Assembly: GCA_017979445.1 (NCBI GenBank)
Contig: CM030715.1
Coordinates: 9,478,187 to 9,542,186 of the forward strand
Length of the DNA: 64,000 nucleotides
From: Akebia trifoliata
Taxonomy: Eukaryota > Streptophyta > Magnoliopsida > Ranunculales > Lardizabalaceae
Direction: 5' to 3'
Positions 57,101 to 64,000 of this stretch are shown here, in pieces. The position numbers and the translations under genes were made by a program. Each line of letters begins with the position of its first letter. The first letter of the stretch is position 1. The notes beneath the pieces are model-generated. The model saw only the letters and a program-made list of their open reading frames with translations, was not told the DNA's origin and searched no databases.

Positions 57101-58299
57101 TAATGAGACTATCGTTGTTCTTCTCACCGGAGCTAATATTAATTTTACTTTTATCTTACTTGTGGGACAAGTAGGGGATCGAACCCAAGAGAAAGGAGGA
57201 GTAGAGTTAAGCTAAGAGGATAAAATTTAAATTAACTAAAAGGAATTAAAATTATTTTTCTTTGTATTTTTGAACTTATAAGAAGATGTAAAATTACTAG
57301 AAAATGAACTAAAGTAAATGAAATTAAAAGCAAGTAAACTTATGAAATTAAAGTACCATTGGAGGTGGATCTACCTAAAACATGTTGATGAGCAATTCCT
57401 AGTCTCTAACCTTTTTTTATAACTCAATCGTAAGGGCTTAGTGTTAACTCCTTAGATCGGAAAGTTTTGTAAATGAAATCAAATAAAGGAACATAAACAA
57501 AGAAGAATTCTTTGAACACTTCCTATTACAAATTATCTAGTTTAAGCATACTTTATCTTAATCTAATCTAAGCATAAAATATCTATATTAAGAATAAAAG
57601 ATGCAAGAAATCTTAAAGAGAACTCATAAGCATTTTAAATAAAAGAAAGACATGAAATTAGAAACAATACAAGAACTTGCTCTAGGCTTTTCCACTCTCC
57701 AATGGAGGGGAGCTTAGCCTAATGTTATTGCAAGAGAGGGAAGATAAGATATGAAAGAACTTTTTTTCATTTCATGGAGAAACTTAACACTTCTTCATCT
57801 TCTACTTCTTACAAGACTATTTAGCCAAAAGAAAATAACTAAAAGATAAAAATACAAAAAATAAGAAAATAGGCAAAGAGCCTTAGATTAAAAGAGTCTT
57901 GGATAAGAGAACCAAGAGGGGCCCCTTTCTCTAGAGATTGAAGTCCTATTTATAGAGAAAAATGTGTGTAGAAGAGTCTAAAAGTAGCCTCCACTTTTAT
58001 TTGCACAAAAAGACAAAAGAGGAGAACATAAGTTAAGGATTAAGGCATTTCAATGTGGGCCCAAATGCTTTTGCCTTGAGATTTTGATTCCAAAATGTTG
58101 ATTTTCTGCACAAAAAATATACGTAATTAGATTTATCTAGTAAATAAATTTATTTATGTATAATTAAGCCTAATTAACATGCAACATAGTGTTTCGAGGT
58201 TTATCATGATTATTACCTTAATACGAAGTAATAGAGATAAAAATCAAGATAAATGTTCGAAAAATGTGCGTATAATTGAGTGTTTCGAGACACTCATCA
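57101..58299 (-). mobile_element. solo LTR, TGATGAG...CTCATCA family, copy 2
   Basis: 1199 bp, related along its length to 6187-7346. Ends TAATGAG and CTCATCA; the first is one mutation from TGATGAG. Minus-strand TATA (CTATAAATAGGAC, about 57945-57957) gives the orientation. Inserted into the gypsy RT/RNase H segment: pol text resumes on both sides. No ORF. Confidence 0.78.
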
Positions 58300-58304
58300 G
58301 GTCA
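58300..58304. repeat. target-site duplication GGTCA, right
   Basis: One mismatch to the left copy. Confidence 0.6.
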
Positions 58305-58898
58305 TGTCCGAGATATTTCTTCAGGTTTTAGAAGGCAATGCCATAATCTTTGTTCCACTTAAACCTTTCCTTTTCTTCAAAATCTTGAGTAATGTATGGT
58401 ACTTGTCTGATACCTGAGAAATAAACCTATTGAGTCGTGATTCTACCGATTAATTTTTTGACTTGGCATTTTTAAAATAGCTCGAATTTGGTCACATTTT
58501 GCCTTTATCCCTCTCTATGTGATCATATACCCTAGAAGCTTCTCGGAGGATACGTCAAAGGTCATTTCTTCGAATTTAATCCGTAAATAGTCTTCCTCCC
58601 TTCTACGGACATCGACGATATGTTCGAGGACTTGATAGGGAGCATGGAGGTTTACATCAGCAATATGTTGGTAAAAGTATAAGGGAGGAAAACTATGTAC
58701 GGATGATATGTCTTCAAAGGACCAAGCGAATACATCATTATGGATTTTAGGAAATTGACCAAATGCTTCTGATTTCCCTCAAATAAGATTGTCCGACAAA
58801 CCTGATCTATTTTCTATCTTCCCCAAGGTCTACCTCTTCTACTGTTGCCACCCTGGTTGGCGGAAGTAGGTAGTATGTAATTGTTATTGTCGAGCCTC
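58305..58898 (-). pseudogene. Tat-lineage RT remnant, mostly deleted
   Basis: On the minus strand from about 58810: IHNDVFAWSFEDI (pre-RT motif), then a jump directly to FEEMTFDVSSEKLLGYMIT and NRFISQVSDKYHTLLKILKK, the last part of RT before RNase H (F-V-SGKFLG--V--RGI ... LNRFIS---DK--PFFK-LK). The catalytic RT core between them is missing, so there is an internal deletion. Confidence 0.75.
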
Positions 58899-59705
58899 CT
58901 AAATGGGCCTTTCTTTTCTCTTTCCTGATTTTGTTCTCTTTGACCCTTTGCCTGCCTTTAAGGAAGTGGCAAAGTACCTCTGTGACATTTCTTGATCCCC
59001 TAAAATTTCCATTGGCCCTTCTCTATTCGGAAACCTGACCACTTGGTGGTAAGTAAAGGGGACTACCTTGAGGCTATGAATCCACCTTATCCCAAGTATA
59101 GTGTTGTACGTCGAATCCATATTCACTACCACAAACCTAGTCATGATGACCTCGGATCCAATTGTGAGAGGCACAGTAAATTCTCTTATTGGTGTAGTCA
59201 ATGAACCGTTAAATTCGAAGATTGTAACTTAGGGGGGATCCAAGCTATCTACTACCCTTATCTTCTCGATTGTAGTTAATAACAAGATATCTATCGCGCT
59301 CTCAACATCTACTAGTATCTTTTTTAGATATATATTTTTTACTATAAGGGTAATTACGAACCCATCAAAATTAGTAAGGCAACCCCCTAAGATCTTCTTG
59401 TGTGAACACCATTTCTTTATCTCCCCACACAGATTCTGGTACTCATGCTACATTGACTCCTAAAACGTGATTTACCTCGACTTCATGCTTGAATTTATTT
59501 ACCATAAAATGAGTCGAGCTCCTCAAATGCTTTACCAAGTTGTATTCTTCAACTATCATGTAAACAACCCTATGCTCTACCCGAGGTGGTTGATTATCGT
59601 CCCTTGGTGGTAAAAGTGGAATTCGCCTGTCATCCCACAGTTGGGCTCTCCTTTCCTCAGTAGTAGCAACCACATACCTTTTCAACTTCCCCTAATCTAC
59701 CATAT
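58899..59705 (-). pseudogene. Tat-lineage gag end and protease, broken
   Basis: Minus strand: 59685-59443 reads KRYVVATTEERRAQLWDDRR and VEVNHVLGVNVA (end of gag/linker). QEDLRG and LVDVESAIDILL (about 59300) match the protease segment (F---D--G---PH-D-LV ... ILVDGGSSADIL), with the active-site D-G/S changed. 59201-58899 reads PIREFTVPLTIGSEVIMTRF, STYNTILGIRWIHSLKVVPF and TYHQVVRFPNREGPMEILGD, a well-conserved C-terminal protease block. 5' gag is lost at 59705. Confidence 0.82.
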
Positions 59706-59857
59706 TGTGGTGCCCACAAAATGCTAACACAAAGCCTCATATTAAATCTCGAGGTATTAGGTAGCGCCTCGAAATTTTTGCATGATTTCCTTTGTTTATG
59801 TTAGCATTCTAAGGTTCTAAATACCTACTATACCTAATAAATAATATACATTATATC
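59706..59857 (+). mobile_element. LTR start fragment of the long-LTR family
   Basis: Starts TGTGGTGCCCACAAAATGCT and follows LTR 30181 through GGTATTAGGTAGCGCCTCG and GTTTATGTTAGCATTC; cut at 59857 by element C, which inserted into it. Confidence 0.82.
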
Positions 59858-61440
59858 TGTAGACACCCCAATTTTGCACTCGCTTGATTAATCAACTCGT
59901 CAACCCGATCGCGACAATTCCCAATGATAGATGAATATTCCAATATATTTTTGTTTATTACCATATATGTTTCAGAAATTCAGATGAGGTATCTCAAACT
60001 AACAAAATTCTAGAAACCACGCTACGCTAAGAAAATATAATCCCAAAAACATAAAAATCATCATTTTGCAGATAAAAAGAAGCTTTACGATAAAAATCAC
60101 TAAAAAATGATCAAATTATCAAAATACCCCTAACATAAAAACATCCTTAGAGCCCCATTTAAGCTTAGGAAAATCCTTTCGAACACATAAAATAACAAAG
60201 TGAAACCAAATAAATCATTTCACCAATTTTTACCAAATTTGGCAAAATTACGAAAATACCCCTCATAGGGTTCACAATCGTTTCATGTAAAAAATTCATA
60301 AATGACACAAATCCATAATCTCATTGAATTCCTTACGAAAAATCGATTCTAAAACATTGAAAAATGGCTTTTCAATGCAAAAGTCATCTTCAGAGACAAA
60401 ACGGTAATTTTTTAATTTTAACAATTTAAAATTTTAAAATTAATAAATAAAATATTAATTAACGTAAAGTGAAATCTTAATAAAATTAATTTAAAAATCT
60501 GAGAAAATTAATCAATCAAGCCCTCAGGAAAAATTGTTGATGGTTGTCCACTTATTTAAGTGGAGCCCCCATGATATTTATTAAAAGATCCTTCTATCTG
60601 GGGATTCAAATAATTAAAGATATAATTAGGGGGTTCTCCACAAAACTCAAAAATTTATTCTTTCAATGTATGTAAGAATTAAAACCTAATTTAAAAATTC
60701 AAGTCAATCTCATAAGACTTAAGTCAAACATCTAATTAAAACCCTAATCTAAAGAAACCTAGTCAATCAAACAAGACTTTAGTCAAAATCCTAATTCACC
60801 TTATCTAAAAAGAGACCTAGTCAAACTCTAATCCTTCCAAAAAACTCTATAAATATAGAGACTCCACAACCTAATTTCGTAGATCAAAATAAATCCTAGA
60901 AAAAGTAGGTCAAAAAGTCTCTCTAACCTTCTCCAAACCCTAATTTTGAAGTCCTAACTCCCTACCTATCATCCAAACCCCAACTTTTACTCAAAAAATA
61001 CCCAAAAGACCTTCAAAAATACATAAAAACCCTCAAAAAAAATACTAAAAAATACTCAGATCTGAAGCAGATCCAATGATGGAGAAAAAATAAGAATACT
61101 CGTACAAGGAAGCTCTCCGCTAGTATTGAGGGAACAAATCGTTACGATCATCTAGGTGTATTTTCTTACTTTTTATTTATTTTATTTTATTTATTTTAGG
61201 TTTAGCAATGTAATCCTTTTTTGAAAAATAGTAGAGAACGGCGTTTGCCGGGAGGGGTTAGTGCCTAACACCTTCCAACCTTGTAACATGATCCCCAGAC
61301 CTATTCTCTATGTAGATTAGTATCTTATCTATTAGTAGAGTTAATATTTTAATTCCTAGATCGTAATAACTAGGTGGTGACTCCCAAACCTCAAAAATCA
61401 AAAGTGGATCCGTACACCTCGCGGATCGAGGGAGCTTTCA
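59858..61440 (+). repeat. 5' LTR of element C
   Basis: 1583 bp, TGTAGACACCCCAATTTT...GGGAGCTTTCA. TATA (TATAAATA) at 60848-60855, then CTCCACAACCTAATTTCG as in the other LTRs. Confidence 0.94.
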
Positions 61441-61441
61441 G

Positions 61442-61459
61442 TGGCGACTCCACTAGGGA
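61442..61459 (+). promoter_or_regulatory. primer-binding site of element C
   Basis: TGGCGACTCCACTAGGGA, one mismatch to the A site. Confidence 0.88.
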
Positions 61460-61964
61460 TTATGGAGAATTAGACTTGAAAAGCCTCAAGTATGGGAAGC
61501 ATTGCCAGAACGACCTAGTTTTTTATTTTATTTTTAGTTGTCTGTTTCTTTGTTTATTTTTATTTTTTATCATTCTTTTTTGCTCGATTATTGATTACTT
61601 ATTTGAATGGTGAATATTTTATTTTGGCACAGTATTTTATGGTTCAATCTAGGGTCACTCAGAATAATCGTAAATAATGTAGGATTTCAAAAGGGTAATG
61701 ATATGAAATAATAATTGTTAACCCATTTTTTTATCTAGTTTATTTTATATTTTTGGGTTGTATTATCTTCTCTTGGCATTATCTGGATTGATTGTGAGTA
61801 TGTTATTTTGGAGTATCACTTTCTATGATTTAATTTAGGGTCATTTGGGATGACTATAAACAATGAAATATTCAAATTAACATATGAATGGAGGACAAAA
61901 TGAGGGTGGCTGGGACGAGGAGCCATAGACTTTTAAAAGGAATTTTTTTTTGGATGAAAATCTT

Positions 61965-62695
61965 TTTTTTAGCACGTTAATATACATGGGTGATAAGTTA
62001 TGAAAATAAATTATTTGGGAGTGATGTGCTAAGCAATAAAAAAATTTACTTTTTAATATTGTTTGTGATGATGAGAGAATTCCAAGAAAAAAATCGTAAA
62101 AAAAAAAAAATAAAACAAAAAGTATTTTTGTGCGTGGTGTGCCGTTAGTAGATGCGCTTAGAAAAAAAAATTGTTTTTTTAATGTTGTTCATGATGAGGA
62201 GAAGATGCCAATAAAAAATCGTAAAAGAAAAAAATTTTAATTATTTTTATGCGTGGTGTGCCGCTAGCAGAAAATGATTTTTTATTTTTCATCTTCTTCT
62301 CAAATAAATTATTTGTGAGTGATGCGCTAAGAAATAAAAAAAAAATTACTTTTTTTAATGTTGTTCGTGATGAGGAGAAGATTCCAATAAAAAATCACAA
62401 AAAAAAATTATTTTTATGCGTGGTGTGCCGTTAGCAAAAAATGATTTTTTATTTTTCATCTTCTTCTCAAATAAATTATTTGTGAGTGATGCACTAAGAA
62501 ACAAAAAAAAAAAAATTTAATGTTGTTTGTGATGAGAAGAGGATTCCAATAAAAACGATTTTTTATTTTTCATCTTCTTCTCAAATAAATTATTTGTAAG
62601 TGATGCGCTAAGAAAGAAAAAAAAATTGTTTATTTTAATGTTGTTCGTGATGAGGAGAGTATTCCAATAAAAAATCGCAAAAAAAAAAAAAGAAG
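61965..62695 (+). repeat. irregular tandem repeats in the leader of C
   Basis: Repeated blocks AAATAAATTATTTGTGAGTG, ATGCGCTAAGAAA, AATGTTGTTCGTGATGAGGA and TATGCGTGGTGTGCCG, the last at about 62131, 62248 and 62418. Spacing about 115-170 bp. B has only one copy of the region (24260-24420). Confidence 0.85.
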
Positions 62696-62699
62696 TCAT

Positions 62700-64000
62700 C
62701 ACCCCTTATCTCAACGATTATCATCCTATCCTCGATTCAATATTCATTAAAATCTCAATTTATTTTTTATCATCCAAAGTAACCCTTGATTGGGCTATTA
62801 AGAAAAAGTCATTTTGTTTTTAGTTCGTTTTGAAAAATAAAAATAAAAATTTTTCTTGTGCCTATTTCATCGATTAGCATTTGATTGATTATTTTTGTGC
62901 CATAATTTTTACCTATTTGATGTGCCATAATCTTGATTGAGATATGTGTTTGACGTACTTATTTTGATCTTGATATGACGGGTTTGTGTATTATCTTGAT
63001 TGATGTTTCTATGATACCCATGTTGTGATAATATGATCAGGCCCATTTGTTTGAAAAGGGGCACACCCCACCCTGTTTTGCACACACCACTGGCACGTTT
63101 ACCGCTTTGCATACTTGCATGTCCCTTATAGCCAACGTGGCATTAGTATATGACCCGGTCTCCTCGTGAGATGTGACGTCATACACAAAAATCACAACTT
63201 CAATCACGTACCTTTATGGTATATAAAACTGGGGCATCAGTACCGTTCGATCATGTGACACTGAAAAGTATATCAATGCACCCAGGCTGGAACAACCTGA
63301 GCCTTTATCTTATGGTAAGCCGCAATGTCACATGTCCCAATCGTCAACCCTAGACTCGTACCTATACGGTATATCAAAGTTAATATAAATTCACCAATTG
63401 CACTTCTTGGTCAAAATCAGTGCCTAAGCGAGATCCTGCGTTGTTGTACCCTATTGTACTAGGGGGATAGACAACGTCTATTCTAGACGGGAGGTATTTA
63501 AGTAGGCCCATGCTCAGCATAGTGCGCCACTTCTCAACTGGATATTAAACTGGTTGTTTTTTACTTCAGAGATTTGGGTTGGAGTCCTAGATTATCACAT
63601 ATACGGTATATCAAACCAAGTCACCACGTACCGTCTGATTGTGTACGCTCGAGAGGTATATAGGTGCACTTAGGCAAGGGTAGCCAGATAAATTACATTA
63701 CAAGTAGTAAACCTAAAGTCTAGAAACCTCCCTATAGGTCACAACTCGAACGTGGGTGTTATCGAGTTGCTTTTCGGAAATGGACTTTTCAAATGTTGAG
63801 ATCAGGAAATTTTGATTTTTTTCTCAAGTAAAATTTTTGTTTAATTTAACTATAGGTTATCATATCACCGGGTGCACTAACCCAATAAAGAATCCATTTT
63901 AAAACTTGGCAATGGTTCATAATGACCCAGTCCATCTTGATCCAACGATCATGATGGGCCGGGCCATTTCAATCAAAATGGAATTCAAATTCTTTGTTAA
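62700..64000 (+). other. leader of element C, conserved with B and A
   Basis: Noncoding. CACCCCACCCTGTTTTGCAC (63064), GGTCAAAATCAGTGCCTAAG (63409), TATACGGTATATCAAA (63363, 63601) and TTTTCAAATGTTGAGATCAG (63787) are shared with B, and the first two with A. Confidence 0.8.

Larger units (their letters stand above)
51900..59705 (-). mobile_element. Tat-lineage Ty3/gypsy element on the minus strand, with antisense ORF
   Basis: Pol is readable on the minus strand from right to left: end of gag and protease (58899-59700), RT/RNase H (58898-56380, split by a solo LTR), integrase (about 56100-54980). Then comes a 54-bp tandem array and a spliced ORF on the opposite (+) strand. An antisense accessory ORF between pol and the 3' LTR is a hallmark of part of the Tat lineage (for example Grande- and RIRE2-like elements). 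The 5' part is cut at 59705 by an LTR fragment and element C. LTRs were not identified. Stops throughout: inactive. Confidence 0.8.
59858..64000 (+). mobile_element. Element C: Tat/Ogre-like element, 5' half, runs off the window
   Basis: 5' LTR 59858-61440, PBS 61442-61459 and 2.5 kb of leader that parallels element B closely. gag is not reached. Preceding bases ATATC would be the TSD; the other copy lies outside. Confidence 0.9.

Noticed and set aside
1..64000. tRNA, rRNA or other structured RNA genes
   Set aside because: None recognised while reading; the primer-binding sites are only 18-base complements of a tRNA end.

Overview
The window is transposon-rich plant nuclear DNA: AT-rich, with spliced exons, TATA boxes, plant LTR-retrotransposon families, a CACTA DNA transposon, MITEs, and fragments of plant genes (LRR receptor kinase, uridine kinase-like, nucleotide-sugar transporter). 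The lineage looks like a flowering plant; I cannot name the species. Only one apparently intact host gene was found, a 55-residue two-exon cysteine-rich CYSTM-type gene at 49512-50192. Almost everything else is decayed or nested mobile DNA.

Layout. 1-3795: two inverted LTR fragments of one long-LTR family, the outer one butting into a Ty1/copia element. 3796-19276: a decayed copia gag-pol on the + strand, split by a solo LTR (6187-7346, TSD GGACA) and by a 10.8 kb Tat/Ogre-like Ty3/gypsy element, here called A (7486-18273, TSD GTACG), with two LTRs, primer-binding site, a six-copy 193-bp array, one gag frame broken by stops, and almost no pol. 20150-22424: an inverted Tat-type LTR remnant. 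22428-about 44250: a second, decayed relative (B) with a 5' LTR, leader, scraps of pol and 3' repeats but no 3' LTR. B is interrupted between about 24430 and 36870 by a region carrying a nucleotide-sugar-transporter fragment and a complete 10.7 kb CACTA element (25972-36662, TSD TAC).

Inside the CACTA element are a CT-rich leader exon, two LRR-kinase exons, a complete 3.4 kb solo LTR (30181-33599, TSD GTATA), one clean uridine-kinase-like exon, and an inverted copia reverse-transcriptase fragment. I saw no transposase, so it looks like a non-autonomous gene-carrying element.

44250-48737 holds unrecognised sequence with a 178-bp duplication. A 500-bp foldback MITE (48747-49246, 9-bp TSD) lies next to the putative promoter of the CYSTM gene, whose intron contains another MITE. 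51900-59705 is a Tat-lineage gypsy element on the minus strand (PR, RT/RNase H and integrase remnants), with a 54-bp tandem array and an antisense accessory ORF on the + strand, interrupted by a second solo LTR of the TGATGAG family (57101-58299). 59706-64000 is a fragment of the long-LTR family followed by the 5' half of a third A/B-type element (C), which runs off the end.

The coding remnants belong to transposons and do not form a host pathway. What is most informative is the order of nested insertions, fixed by matching target-site duplications; the gene capture by the CACTA element; the noncoding leader shared by A, B and C; and the decay pattern of the gag frame. All similarity statements come from reading the sequence and from remembered family motifs; no search was run.
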